IMG/VR virus record: IMGVR_UViG_3300043502_000004
Location: 1-59,229 of that record
From: a virus
DNA length: 59,229 nt
Reading direction: 5' to 3' (one strand)
Under the pieces are notes generated by a model. That model was not told the DNA's origin, searched no databases, and saw nothing but the letters and a program-made list of their open reading frames with translations. The position numbers were made by a program, and so were the translations under genes. Below, in pieces: positions 13,453 through 21,158 of this stretch. Position 1 is the first letter of the stretch, and every line of letters starts with the position of its first letter.

Positions 13453-13602
13453 ATGGCTAATAACGATGCCGCAGCTCAAGAAGCACGTCGCAAGGCGGCC
13501 GAGGCTGAGCGAGCCGCCGACGAAGCAGTCAAAGAAGCTGAGCGTGCCGCTAAGCGCGCCGCCGACGCAGCAGAGGCTCGCCGCAAGTTGATGGGCCAGT
13601 AG
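13453..13602 (+). CDS. Ala/Glu-rich helical peptide, 49 aa
   Basis: ATG follows AAGGATCATC. The product is almost wholly an Ala-, Glu-, Arg- and Lys-rich helix with heptad-like repeats (AAEAERAADEAVKEAERAAK), predicted as a coiled coil. Low complexity makes function guesses unsafe; it could also be a shadow of biased sequence. Confidence 0.5.
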   Translation: MANNDAAAQEARRKAAEAERAADEAVKEAERAAKRAADAAEARRKLMGQ

Positions 13603-13714
13603 AGTAAGGCCGAGTCGGGGAGTCCCATGGCACCCGGAAGGCGCTGGTCCCGGCGTGACTCACAGGGACACTAAAGCCATAGTGACCGTACTGAATCGAG
13701 CGAAAGGCGCATCA

Positions 13715-14068
13715 GTGCTCAAACGAATCGGTATCGTCCTAGTCGGGGCCATGACCATGATCGCACTGGCCGCAGTACCCGCACAGGCCGACTACTGCCC
13801 AGACTCACTGATCTGCTTCTACTGGACCGGCCACCGGTACGACTTCAACGTCACCCTCGGGTCCGCCCCGTGGAAGGACGTATACGTCGGCGAGCCGGTC
13901 CGGTCCAACGCCTACTCCATGCGGAACCAGAAGGTGAACACGTACATCTCGAAGCGCAACAAGGGCGACGGGTGCTCGGCGTTCAACTTCGACCAGCCCA
14001 ACCTGCACCAAGGTCAGCAGTACTACTTCAACCCGGTCACGGCCTGTTTCCGGGTGGACTGGGTCTAG
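13715..14068 (+). CDS. Secreted I36-like protein, second copy, 117 aa
   Basis: GTG 13715 gives MLKRIG, a hydrophobic core and cleavage after AQA (about residue 25). The mature protein begins DYCPDSLICFYWTGHRYDF, the same CP-x(3)-IC-aromatic opening as the products at 8230 and 58104 and the I36 family. Four Cys in the mature part suggest two disulfides. An upstream in-frame GTG at 13655 lacks a signal-peptide logic, so 13715 is preferred. Confidence 0.65.
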   Translation: MLKRIGIVLVGAMTMIALAAVPAQADYCPDSLICFYWTGHRYDFNVTLGSAPWKDVYVGEPVRSNAYSMRNQKVNTYISKRNKGDGCSAFNFDQPNLHQGQQYYFNPVTACFRVDWV

Positions 14069-14150
14069 GCCCACAGTCTCCTCCGGTCCAGCTTCCGGAG
14101 GAGTGGTGGAGTTCGGCGGGAACCCCCGGCACAGGGGTTCCTACTGGGCC
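14068..14150 (+). ncRNA. Candidate structured RNA (two hairpins in an outer stem)
   Basis: GGCCCA (14068) pairs with TGGGCC (14145) and encloses two perfect hairpins: CTCCTCCGG/CCGGAGGAG (14078-14103) and GGAACCCC/GGGGTTCC (14119-14141). It lies directly after the I36-like gene and before a terminator, so it may be a 3' UTR domain or a small RNA. Confidence 0.4.
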
Positions 14151-14160
14151 CGTACAAGGA

Positions 14161-14193
14161 GAAGCCCCCGTAGGTAGCTACGGGGGCTTCTTT
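14161..14193 (+). terminator. Strong intrinsic terminator
   Basis: GAAGCCCCCGTAG pairs over 13 bp with CTACGGGGGCTTC, loop GTAG, followed by TTTG. It ends the left plus-strand region. Confidence 0.85.
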
Positions 14194-14257
14194 GTGTCTG
14201 TAGCATCGAAGACAACAACTTAATAGACCCAGTCTGGTGACACGGCTGTGCTGGGAC

Positions 14258-14300
14258 AAAGAGGCCCCGCCTTCCATGGACGGACAGGCGGGGCCTCTTT
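14258..14300. terminator. Bidirectional terminator
   Basis: AAAGAGGCCCCGCC pairs with GGCGGGGCCTCTTT over 14 bp. A-run and T-run on either side allow termination on both strands, fitting its place between the converging left plus-strand and central minus-strand blocks. Confidence 0.75.
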
Positions 14301-14310
14301 GCGTATCGTC

Positions 14311-14463
14311 ATGGCCATGGACTGGGAGCCCCTGGAGGACGTCACCGAGACGCCCATGGTGGAGCAGATCCAGGAACCTGAGCCCAGCTGTCTGGCCAGA
14401 ATCCTGGCCGGACTCCTCGACCAGGGCGCCCTGATCTCTGGCTTCAGCTCGATCCTCCCCTAG
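14311..14463 (+). CDS. Doubtful small acidic protein, 50 aa
   Basis: The ATG lies 10 bases after the terminator stem, with no ribosome site. The reading frame ends exactly where the minus-strand gene ends (14464). The product is acidic then hydrophobic (ILAGLLDQGALISGF). It may be a chance frame; included because nothing else occupies this stretch. Confidence 0.3.
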   Translation: MAMDWEPLEDVTETPMVEQIQEPEPSCLARILAGLLDQGALISGFSSILP

Positions 14464-14796
14464 TTACGGGGTCGGGACCGGCTGCTCGGAGATGACCGGC
14501 GTACCCAGCGTCACGGTGGCGACGCCGCCGGGGGTGACGTCAATGCTGTCCGAGCCGAAGATGGTGTCCGGGTTGGCCGGGTCAAAGACCTTGACCACGG
14601 CGGAGCCGAGACCGACGGCGACAGCCGTCAGCTCGTCCTTGCCGGACGCGGTGCCGCTGGTGGCCTCGGCGATGGTGGCCGTCACAACACCCTCAGGGGT
14701 GGTGCTGACCGACAGAGTGGCGTCGACATCGAAGCCACGACTGTCCTTGGCGTCGATGACATAGAGGGCCTGGTCGCTGGTGTCCATGGTGGTCAC
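14464..14796 (-). CDS. Ig-like domain virion protein, 110 aa
   Basis: GTG 14796 has AGGAGG 6 bases upstream and overlaps the previous stop. From about residue 15 the sequence is beta-rich with the repeating pattern of bacterial Ig-like (Big_2-type) domains (GVVTATIAEATSGTASGKD; VTPGGVATVTLG). Such domains decorate phage heads or tails and bind cell-surface sugars weakly. It is the last gene of the late minus-strand block. Confidence 0.65.
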   Translation of the reverse strand: MTTMDTSDQALYVIDAKDSRGFDVDATLSVSTTPEGVVTATIAEATSGTASGKDELTAVAVGLGSAVVKVFDPANPDTIFGSDSIDVTPGGVATVTLGTPVISEQPVPTP

Positions 14797-15020
14797 GGTG
14801 TCGCCTCCTGGGCGGGTTGTTCCTCGACGGCTACGAGGGTAAGGGTGATGGATGCGGGTCGGCGCAGCCACGCCACGAAGACGTCGGCTACCTCAGTCAC
14901 GCGAGCGGCGGCGGCAACGTCCCCGTTGCACTCCGCCAGGTGCTCATAGCGACCGTGGCTGAACAGCTCGGTCGCCTGCTGTAGTGCAAGGATCAGATCA
15001 TCGGAGCGGTCAAAGGCCAC
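14793..15020 (-). CDS. Hypothetical protein, 75 aa
   Basis: A helical soluble protein (LILALQQATELFSHGRYEHLAE). It overlaps the Ig-like gene by the GTGA arrangement. It belongs to the trio of small genes at the end of the late operon; no motif is recognised. Confidence 0.6.
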   Translation of the reverse strand: MAFDRSDDLILALQQATELFSHGRYEHLAECNGDVAAAARVTEVADVFVAWLRRPASITLTLVAVEEQPAQEATP

Positions 15021-15033
15021 AAGAACACTTTAC

Positions 15034-15363
15034 CTAAGTTGTGGGGACCCGAAACCTTCCCCGGTTGGTGTGTGGCGCCAGGGGCTGCCACAAAGGCACC
15101 GGAACAGCCGCTGGGCCCATGCGTAGAGCCCCGCGGTAGACCCGCTCAGCCAGCTCCATAGCCCGGCGGTGAGCCCACCACTGGTCGCGTGCCGACACGG
15201 TGAACGAGAAGCCGAGGGTGCCCTCCTCCTGGCCCTGTACGTCGGGCTCGTTGAACCACCAGGACACCTCACAGGCGTGCTGGAGGATGGCGAGCACCTT
15301 GCCGTGGCAGGCGGTGCCGGTCATGATCTCATCCAGGAAGGTGTACCGACGATGTGTTGTCAC
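15034..15363 (-). CDS. Hypothetical protein, 109 aa
   Basis: Starts 4 bases after the stop of the peptidase gene upstream. A mixed fold with Trp-rich centre (CEVSWWFNEPDV; RDQWWAHRRAME). No known family. Position next to the candidate endolysin could hint at lysis or tail function, but no direct evidence is seen. Confidence 0.55.
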   Translation of the reverse strand: MTTHRRYTFLDEIMTGTACHGKVLAILQHACEVSWWFNEPDVQGQEEGTLGFSFTVSARDQWWAHRRAMELAERVYRGALRMGPAAVPVPLWQPLAPHTNRGRFRVPTT

Positions 15364-15367
15364 AAGA

Positions 15368-16255
15368 TCAGCTATCGGTCACGGGTGGACCAGATGTGCC
15401 AGACGCTGCGAATTCGTGGGAGTGACTGATCAGTGCTCCCCCTCCGTCGCCACCGCCTGCCGTCTTCACCGGACCGAAAGACAGATTAACCAGAGCCTCG
15501 GTCCAGTCCCGGGTCGTCAGGTCCGGCGTGGGATATCCCCGCGCGTCCTTGCCCGGATACACCTTGTGCACGTCACAGACAACGTTCATCTCCGGCGTCA
15601 CGATACCGACCTTGGTGGAGACAACCTCCCGCTCCTTGGCATCGCCCCGGGAAATCCAGTACTTGTTCTGCCACAAAAATACCTGTGCCATTGTCTCTTT
15701 CCCTTCCGCCTGCCACTGGGCCAGCGTCTCTCCCCGCAGAATCGACATCATGGCCTGGAATACCGACAGCACGTTGAGGTACTTGCGCAGGCAACTGAAG
15801 TGCATGTGCCACTTGTGAGTGTCGTCGGGACTGCGCTCGGTCCAGTTGGTGAAGTCGAACCCGTCCGCCGGGGCGTCTCCATCAGAGCTGTTGCACAGGA
15901 CCTCGCGCCAGCCTTTCAGCCGGGGGTCCCTTGTCTTCCAGGCTGCGCGGACCCGGTCGCTGTACTTGCGGATGTTGGTGAAGTTCCCCCTCTGGGCAGA
16001 TGGGAACGTGATGTCTACGGCTGCGCCCATCTTCTCGTTGGGGTGCCCGTTGCCTACCTGGTCGTCAGCCAGTTGAATGGAGTAGTCCGGCTGCCACTCC
16101 GGGTGCTTCTTGGAGGTGGCGTAGTCAGCGTGGTAGCCAGGCTTGAAGTCACCCCACGAGCCGGCGTAGACCGTCTCGGCTTCGAGACGCTCCCACTCCT
16201 CAATGAACCACCACATCTCCGCGGTGATGTGGCTAGGCTGCGGGTTGGTCGCCAT
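15368..16255 (-). CDS. M15-like zinc peptidase, candidate endolysin, 295 aa
   Basis: HPNEKMGAAVDI (H71, D81) followed by HKWHMHF (H150, H152) matches the zinc-ligand scheme of VanY/L-Ala-D-Glu-type M15 peptidases (H..G.A.D, then a final H). Such enzymes cut peptidoglycan stem peptides. A C-terminal 100 residues without recognisable wall-binding repeats ends in a Gly/Ser-rich tail. No amidase or muramidase is seen in the window, so this is the best endolysin candidate. A tail-associated lysin is the alternative. Confidence 0.65.
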   Translation of the reverse strand: MATNPQPSHITAEMWWFIEEWERLEAETVYAGSWGDFKPGYHADYATSKKHPEWQPDYSIQLADDQVGNGHPNEKMGAAVDITFPSAQRGNFTNIRKYSDRVRAAWKTRDPRLKGWREVLCNSSDGDAPADGFDFTNWTERSPDDTHKWHMHFSCLRKYLNVLSVFQAMMSILRGETLAQWQAEGKETMAQVFLWQNKYWISRGDAKEREVVSTKVGIVTPEMNVVCDVHKVYPGKDARGYPTPDLTTRDWTEALVNLSFGPVKTAGGGDGGGALISHSHEFAASGTSGPPVTDS

Positions 16256-16262
16256 AGGGGCA

Positions 16263-16862
16263 TTATGCGCCCCGGGCGTCCCCTTGTCCCGGCTGTCCGC
16301 TGCTGTTCTGTCCGTGTTGGTGATAGGTCCAGGTGCGCTCAGCCAGGTGGGTCATGGCCAGGCCACGTTCACAGGCGATTGCGGCGACCCCGGTGATAAA
16401 GCCCCAGTCTTCATTGGCATATGTACCTATTTGATTGTCTTGGTAGCCGACTTCCTGTGCGATATCCGTACGTACCAAGACGTTGTGAGTCGTGTGATGG
16501 GGCGTGCACGGATTGAACGGCAACCCGAAGTGACCCAGTGGATCAGGCCCGTGGAACCAGCTGAACACGAAGATGGAGTCGGTCTCGGTGGCCACCCGGT
16601 ACAGCTTCTCCAGGTGCTCCGGCATCAGCTCGTCGTCCGAGTCGCACCAGGCGATCCACTCGGTGTCCACCATGGCCAGGAGGCGGCGGCGATTAGCCCC
16701 GGCTCCCAGCCGGTCCAGGTCGTTGCAGACCAGGATCGCGGACGGCTGCATGGTCTGAGCCGCCACCGAGGCGAAGGCCCGGTTGATAAGCCCGGACGTC
16801 TGGCGCTCCGGGTGGGTGGCCACACAAACGGTCACGCCAGGGCGTAGGTCATCGTGGTGCAT
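16263..16862 (-). CDS. GT-A (GT2-like) glycosyltransferase, 199 aa
   Basis: VTVCVATHPER opens the Rossmann-like nucleotide-sugar fold. WCDSDDEL about residues 72-79 is the metal-binding DXD region, and NEDWGF about 150-155 supplies the ED acidic pair expected for the catalytic base. It would transfer a sugar from a nucleotide donor; the acceptor may be a virion protein. It overlaps the HNH gene upstream by 14 bases and is one of four glycosyltransferases in this cassette. Confidence 0.8.
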   Translation of the reverse strand: MHHDDLRPGVTVCVATHPERQTSGLINRAFASVAAQTMQPSAILVCNDLDRLGAGANRRRLLAMVDTEWIAWCDSDDELMPEHLEKLYRVATETDSIFVFSWFHGPDPLGHFGLPFNPCTPHHTTHNVLVRTDIAQEVGYQDNQIGTYANEDWGFITGVAAIACERGLAMTHLAERTWTYHQHGQNSSGQPGQGDARGA

Positions 16863-17424
16863 GCTTCCGCCGCTCCCTCATCGCTTCGCGTCTACATGTT
16901 CTACAAGATCGATGGCCAGTAACCGGATGAACATAGGTGTTTAGTTCGGAGAACGCGTGCCCGTAGGGACAGGCGGTTTTAAATGTATGTATGTTCCTCC
17001 TTGAGTTGAGGCTTCGGGTAGTTACCTGTAGATGGTCTGGGTTGACGCAGTGTCTCACGTGGCATTGATGGTCGAGAACTAGGTCATCGGGAACTTCGCC
17101 CACAAGTAACAAGTAGCTGATGCGGTGGGCTAGGACTGTTCCGAATCCGATCCGACTGTCCGAGAAGCTGCCATACCCATCGGGCCTAATGCTGAAGGTG
17201 TAAAGCCAGCACGAGTCTGTCTTGTCCACTCTGGACCAGAACAGATCCACTGGGTCGGGAGCTTCATAGAGCGGATCCCCATGGATCTTCCATCTCAAGT
17301 AGTGCTTTTGGCACCAGCCTCGTCGGCGGCTTCCGTCGCCCGGACAGTTCTCTACTGAGCAGGGCGGACGCTGCCGTGTTCCCATAATTTCCAAGTCGTA
17401 TGCCAGGGGAGATTCATATTCCAT
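16849..17424 (-). CDS. HNH homing-type endonuclease, 191 aa
   Basis: The centre LAHRISYLLLVGEVPDD then LVLDHQCHVRHCVNPDHLQ is the HNH_3 fold: catalytic DH, two CH/HC zinc contacts and N-PDHL. An N-terminal CxxxxCP...WCQKHY zinc finger and a C-terminal CPYGH...CRTCRR ribbon give three metal sites. The start at 17424 lies within the preceding glycosyltransferase gene; ATG 17385 is possible. Its codon and base use is AT-richer than its neighbours, suggesting recent arrival as a free-standing homing endonuclease. Confidence 0.85.
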   Translation of the reverse strand: MEYESPLAYDLEIMGTRQRPPCSVENCPGDGSRRRGWCQKHYLRWKIHGDPLYEAPDPVDLFWSRVDKTDSCWLYTFSIRPDGYGSFSDSRIGFGTVLAHRISYLLLVGEVPDDLVLDHQCHVRHCVNPDHLQVTTRSLNSRRNIHTFKTACPYGHAFSELNTYVHPVTGHRSCRTCRREAMRERRKHAPR

Positions 17425-18071
17425 TTCACTTCCCCTTCAGCTAGACGGAGGAGCACTGGGAGGCTCAGTTGGTCCTGATGCGACCATTGTATCGTCTCGA
17501 TCCACCAGGCGTCGGACAGCTCCAGTACCCTCGGGGTATGGCGACGTACATTGGCCCCGGTGGCGATCAGACCCCACCCTGGTGGGTGGAACTGAGAGTA
17601 GAACTGGATCTGGGCCAGAATAGCTGGGCCGTCATAACGCCATGTCAGAGTGGCGGAGTACTCGCCCTCCGGGTAGATACAGGACCGGGTCGGGTGTGGA
17701 ACGCAGGCCCAGTCATCCGTGCCGAGAGCCTCAAGCCCGAGATCTACGTAGCGATCAGTTGTCACCTCCATGGACCCATCTATCCACATGGAAACGTCAA
17801 CATCGGGGCATGCCAGAGCGGGATGAGTCTTCCAGAACTTATGCGCCAGCATGGGACCCGTGATCTTCGGTTCACCCTTTACCGTAGCGACGTAGTGGGG
17901 GACGACTCTGACCTGCCACCCCTGGGCCTCAGCATCGAGACCCACCACTGGTGAGTCGGTGTAGAAGTAGCAGGGCACCCCGTCCGGGACCTTGGGGGCC
18001 GGCTTGACCCAGTCCGATTTGCCATAGACAGCGGTGTACAGAGCTACTTTGGGAGTATGAAGAGACTGCAC
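17352..18071 (-). CDS. Glycosyltransferase-like protein (DUF616/TOD1-type), about 239 aa
   Basis: The recognisable domain begins VALYTAVYGKSDWV and continues YFYTDSP, then MWIDGSMEV (acidic donor-binding site) and SHQDQLSLPVLL near the C-terminus. This order fits the TOD1/MUCI70-like (DUF616) glycosyltransferase group. The start is taken as GTG 18071, since the longer frame upstream is unrelated sequence and would overlap a plus-strand membrane gene fully. The 3' end overlaps the HNH gene. Confidence 0.65.
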   Translation of the reverse strand: MQSLHTPKVALYTAVYGKSDWVKPAPKVPDGVPCYFYTDSPVVGLDAEAQGWQVRVVPHYVATVKGEPKITGPMLAHKFWKTHPALACPDVDVSMWIDGSMEVTTDRYVDLGLEALGTDDWACVPHPTRSCIYPEGEYSATLTWRYDGPAILAQIQFYSQFHPPGWGLIATGANVRRHTPRVLELSDAWWIETIQWSHQDQLSLPVLLRLAEGEVKWNMNLPWHTTWKLWEHGSVRPAQ

Positions 18072-18239
18072 CTGATCCTGACCTGGGGCTGGGTGCTGCT
18101 CATTGTGCCCACGGTCCTGTGGTGGAAGGAGAGCATCCTGTTCATCGGGATCGTGTCCGTCTACGCCAACGTGGTCAGCCACTGGACTGCCTACCAGGCC
18201 GCACGGGCAGAGAAGGCAGCGAGTAACCAGGACGAGTAA
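18057..18239 (+). CDS. Small membrane protein on opposite strand, 60 aa
   Basis: ATG follows CTTTGGGAGT. Two hydrophobic helices (LILTWGWVLLIVPTVLW and ILFIGIVSVYANVV) then a charged tail. It points against the surrounding late genes and overlaps the 5' end of the glycosyltransferase by about 15 bases. Expression from within the late block needs its own promoter, which I cannot identify. Confidence 0.5.
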   Translation: MKRLHLILTWGWVLLIVPTVLWWKESILFIGIVSVYANVVSHWTAYQAARAEKAASNQDE

Positions 18240-18256
18240 CGGGTATCACCCCGGGC

Positions 18257-18406
18257 ATGGACATCCTCATCCTGGTACTCCTGATCCTTGGGGCCGTGCT
18301 GTTCGGCATCCGCATGTTCTATGGACAGCCCGCTGTCCGCCCCGACTTCCTAGCCGGTGGCCTACTCTGCTGGATCGTCGCCTATCTCCTGGAGCGCCTT
18401 GGCTAG
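18257..18406 (+). CDS. Small membrane protein on opposite strand, 49 aa
   Basis: ATG 18257 lies 17 bases after the previous stop, with only a weak ribosome site. The product is strongly hydrophobic (DILILVLLILGAVLFGI and LAGGLLCWIVAYLLERLG), with two helices. Together with the gene at 18057 it forms a plus-strand pair converging on the minus-strand gene ending at 18362. Confidence 0.45.
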   Translation: MDILILVLLILGAVLFGIRMFYGQPAVRPDFLAGGLLCWIVAYLLERLG

Positions 18407-18736
18407 GAAGGTCCTCCGGCTGTTCTCCACGGCCAAGACGTACTCGGGGTCCCCAGGCTCTACGCCTGGGGACAGGGACAGCGCCTGTCCGTACGTGGTT
18501 CCCTCGTGTTCCAAGGTGAAGGAGACCGAGTAGTAGACGTTCTCCTCTCCTGACTCGTCGGTCCATGTACGCGGCCCCAGATCCTGGACCACAACCTCAT
18601 TCACCTTTGAACCTCCGTGTACTGACGATCCCGATGTCCCGGCGGACCGGGAATCCTTGGCTGCCGCAGACTGCTTGGCTTTGCACCGTGGACACCGGCA
18701 CTTCTTGCGGTACCTGCCTAGGCAGGCCGGTACCAC
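18362..18736 (-). CDS. Zinc-ribbon plus beta-domain protein, up to 124 aa
   Basis: GTG 18736 has AGGAGA at 7 bases and yields an N-terminal CRCPRC cluster on a Lys/Arg-rich background. A second GTG at 18604 with GGAGG would give only the C-terminal 80 residues (VVVQDLGPRTWTDESGEEN, then a beta-rich domain). The longer form is preferred, but the two could be alternative products. It overlaps the epimerase stop. The function is unknown. Confidence 0.5.
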   Translation of the reverse strand: MVPACLGRYRKKCRCPRCKAKQSAAAKDSRSAGTSGSSVHGGSKVNEVVVQDLGPRTWTDESGEENVYYSVSFTLEHEGTTYGQALSLSPGVEPGDPEYVLAVENSRRTFLAKALQEIGDDPAE

Positions 18737-19536
18737 TCCACAGTCTCCTGGATCTTGTCCCAGCTGAACTCGGGGTGCCACCCCACCATTTCCCATCCTT
18801 CTCCTTTCGCCACGATGTGCGTTTCTGGTTCCTCGCCCCGTCGCATAGGGAGATGCAGGAGCCCGGCTGTGTTCCCCGTGTACCGGTTGACGGCCCTGGC
18901 AATGGAGTTGACCGTTGTGGCCACCCCGGTGCCCGCGTCCAGGACCTCGTCGTCCCCGAAGACGCAGGCGTCCACCAGCATCCGGGCCACGTCGTCCACA
19001 TGAACCGCGTCCACAGTCTGGTTGCCGGAGCCCCAGATGGTCAGGGGCTCCCCGCGCCAGGCCTGTGTTGCCCACGTGGGGATGAACTTCTGCGGGTGTC
19101 CCGGCCCCACCTTCTGGCCTGGTCCGTAGGCGTTGAATGCCCGGACGTGGGAGACGGGCACCCCGAAGTTACGGTGCCACGCGGTGGCCAGCCTCAAGGC
19201 GCAGAGCTTGGTGGCCTGGTAGACGTTGGCCCAGGAACTGTCCGGCATGGTGATGCCCACAAAGCCTGCGTCATTCTTCTTGCACCACTCCAGGATCCGT
19301 AGCGTCCCCACTACGTTTGCCTCGACAGCGTCTTCGGCAGTGTCGAAGAGTTCATCTGTTCCCAGCATGCCGGCCATATGAATGACCGTCCCGGCGCCTT
19401 CGAGACCGCGGAGGTCCCCGAGGACATCGTTGCCGTCAGACCGGTCGAACCTCCACGCGGTGTGTCCCTGTAGCTCGGCGACACGGATGGTGGCAGCCCC
19501 GAGGAAGCCACCACCCCCGGTGATAGCGATCCTCAT
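18718..19536 (-). CDS. NAD-dependent sugar epimerase/dehydratase (extended SDR), 272 aa
   Basis: The N-terminus MRIAITGGGGFLGAATIRV is the GxxGxxG NAD-binding motif. MAGM and SSWANVYQATK supply the Ser and the YxxxK catalytic pair of extended short-chain dehydrogenases. Length (272) is slightly shorter than usual (about 310). It would modify a nucleotide sugar such as UDP- or GDP-hexose to feed the neighbouring glycosyltransferases. It overlaps the methyltransferase gene upstream by 4 bases. Confidence 0.85.
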   Translation of the reverse strand: MRIAITGGGGFLGAATIRVAELQGHTAWRFDRSDGNDVLGDLRGLEGAGTVIHMAGMLGTDELFDTAEDAVEANVVGTLRILEWCKKNDAGFVGITMPDSSWANVYQATKLCALRLATAWHRNFGVPVSHVRAFNAYGPGQKVGPGHPQKFIPTWATQAWRGEPLTIWGSGNQTVDAVHVDDVARMLVDACVFGDDEVLDAGTGVATTVNSIARAVNRYTGNTAGLLHLPMRRGEEPETHIVAKGEGWEMVGWHPEFSWDKIQETVEWYRPA

Positions 19537-20198
19537 CGGAGCTTCTCCAATACATGATCAGGATGTACCGCGTCGGTTCTGTTGAGGATAGTGCCCGGGA
19601 CTGGGCCTGCTTCCTCGAAGAATTCACGGATGTACTTCTTGTCGCTGTAGCGAGGCCCCAGGGACAAGGTGGGTTCTACGTTGAGCAGGACCATGGTGCC
19701 GGTGGGCCAGGTGTCCACCAGGATCGGCTTGGAGTTGATCAGGTGGGCCGCGTACATCTCACCGAGGATGAAGTAGCACTTCCATACATCCCCGGTCCAG
19801 TCCCCTGGTGGTTGTTCCCGGGCGGCGATGGCCTCGTTGTAGGGCAGGACATCGTCGAAGACGATGACACCCCCAGGGCGCATGTGCTTCTGCACGTTGA
19901 CATAGTCGACGACGGTGTCCTCGACCAGGTGTGACCCGTCAATGAAGGCCAGGTCGATCGGCTCAGTCAGGTGACCGTTGGCGAAGAACTCGTCCGAGGT
20001 CATGGTGTGCACCCTCTGATTGGGCAACTGGTTCTGCGGGGCGGCGAACAGCAACGGCTCCGGGTCGATCCCGTACGCCACCTGTGCCGCCTCGGCCAGG
20101 ACCAGAGAACTCCCGTACTGGACCCCGATCTCCAGGTACACCTTCGGTTGCAGCACCTTGTGCAGAGCGGCCAGGAACTCGTGCCTACTTATAGCCAT
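19533..20198 (-). CDS. Class I SAM-dependent methyltransferase, 221 aa
   Basis: ATG 20198 gives a protein starting MAISRHEFLAALHKV. YLEIGVQYGSS is the SAM-binding motif I, FIDGSHLVEDTVVDY the motif following strand 4, and RPGGVIVFDDV the next, as in the Methyltransf_24 group often found in sugar-modification clusters. The likely substrate is a sugar hydroxyl or carboxyl in the same cassette. It overlaps the 37-residue membrane peptide gene by 10 bases. Confidence 0.75.
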   Translation of the reverse strand: MAISRHEFLAALHKVLQPKVYLEIGVQYGSSLVLAEAAQVAYGIDPEPLLFAAPQNQLPNQRVHTMTSDEFFANGHLTEPIDLAFIDGSHLVEDTVVDYVNVQKHMRPGGVIVFDDVLPYNEAIAAREQPPGDWTGDVWKCYFILGEMYAAHLINSKPILVDTWPTGTMVLLNVEPTLSLGPRYSDKKYIREFFEEAGPVPGTILNRTDAVHPDHVLEKLR

Positions 20199-20302
20199 CC
20201 GAAGATCACGCCCCCACAGATACAGCACATGAGAAAGAGAAGACCAATGGAGAACCAGAGCAGTATGTAGACCAAGGGGCTCGGCTTCTGATCCGTTACC
20301 AC
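20189..20302 (-). CDS. Small membrane peptide, 37 aa
   Basis: GTG 20302 overlaps the stop of the glycosyltransferase before it, and its TAA overlaps the start of the methyltransferase after it. The peptide is a short polar N-terminus and one transmembrane helix (LVYILLWFSIGLLFLMCCI). The exact coupling on both sides supports a real gene that may anchor the modification enzymes at the membrane. Confidence 0.55.
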   Translation of the reverse strand: MVTDQKPSPLVYILLWFSIGLLFLMCCICGGVIFGWL

Positions 20303-20970
20303 GGGCGCCCAGACCACTTGTCCACGTAGCGCTGCATGTCCCCCGGGATAGCAGCAGCCAGCACGTCATTGACCTGACCATTGGGGTACAGGTGATTCAC
20401 CGGGAATCCGGGGACCATAACCATTCCTCCGGCAATGGCGGCTCGTCTTCCCAGGTCGTCATCCCCGCAGTACCAGGCGAACTGTTCATCCGCTCGGAGC
20501 CCCAACTCCCCAGCAAGGATGAATGCAAAACCCTGCATCCGCGTCGCCAGAGGAGGTGCCTGGTTCTGAGTGTGTAGAACGGGCATACTGTGGCCGCCGG
20601 AGCAGCCGGCGGCAACACCCATCTGTCTGATGGTTCCGGAGACGGCATCGAACCATCCTTCCGGGACAATGGCGTCGTCGTTGATGACGGCGACATCCCA
20701 CTTTGGACTACGGGGAGGCTTACGGTCCGGGTCATACTCCGCCAGCTCTAGGCCTTTGTTCCACCACCGGGAGATGTTCGGATCCTCCGGCCCGACGAAG
20801 CCGAGGGAGAAATTGCCGGGGAACTTGCGGTCTGTGTCCCACAGACTCCCCGCACCACTGCCGGTGTAGATGACGTACACCCAGTCCACCTGGGGAGCGA
20901 TGGCGGCAACGCTGTCCCAGAGACAGTCGCGCCCGTTGCTGGGGATCACGGCGTAGCGGGGGATCCTCAT
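20296..20970 (-). CDS. GT-A type glycosyltransferase, 224 aa
   Basis: Begins RYAVIPSNGRDCLWDSVAAI, a nucleotide-sugar-binding start, and has VAVINDDAIVPEGW (the DXD-like metal site) about residue 95. WYCGDDDLGRRA about 167 provides the acidic pair near the acceptor. These are features of GT2-like enzymes. It is the third glycosyltransferase of the cassette, and the small zinc protein gene overlaps its start. Confidence 0.75.
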   Translation of the reverse strand: MRIPRYAVIPSNGRDCLWDSVAAIAPQVDWVYVIYTGSGAGSLWDTDRKFPGNFSLGFVGPEDPNISRWWNKGLELAEYDPDRKPPRSPKWDVAVINDDAIVPEGWFDAVSGTIRQMGVAAGCSGGHSMPVLHTQNQAPPLATRMQGFAFILAGELGLRADEQFAWYCGDDDLGRRAAIAGGMVMVPGFPVNHLYPNGQVNDVLAAAIPGDMQRYVDKWSGRPW

Positions 20971-21158
20971 GCCTTGCTCCGGTGGTGGGGGTTGGCACAG
21001 CTGTGGGTGTAGCAGTACAGGGACCCGGCCTCGAAGCGACAGCGCCTGTGATCACTACTGTCACACCGGGGACAGGGGGGCAGGATCTGTTCCAGCTTCC
21101 GGAACAGGTCCAGGCGGGTGGGGGCCAGATCAGTCACCGTGCTCATCGCAGCCAGCAC
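20967..21158 (-). CDS. Small zinc-ribbon protein, 63 aa
   Basis: CPRC (about 29-32), C40, C49 and C54 with several His form a small zinc ribbon. An ATG 12 bases further in (MSTVTDLAP) is an equally possible start. It sits between two glycosyltransferase-associated genes; the role is unknown. Confidence 0.6.
   Translation of the reverse strand: MLAAMSTVTDLAPTRLDLFRKLEQILPPCPRCDSSDHRRCRFEAGSLYCYTHSCANPHHRSKA

Noticed and set aside
15200-16396. A 398-codon plus-strand frame opposite the peptidase gene
   Set aside because: The minus strand carries zinc-peptidase motifs; the plus-strand translation has no recognisable pattern and covers several gene borders.
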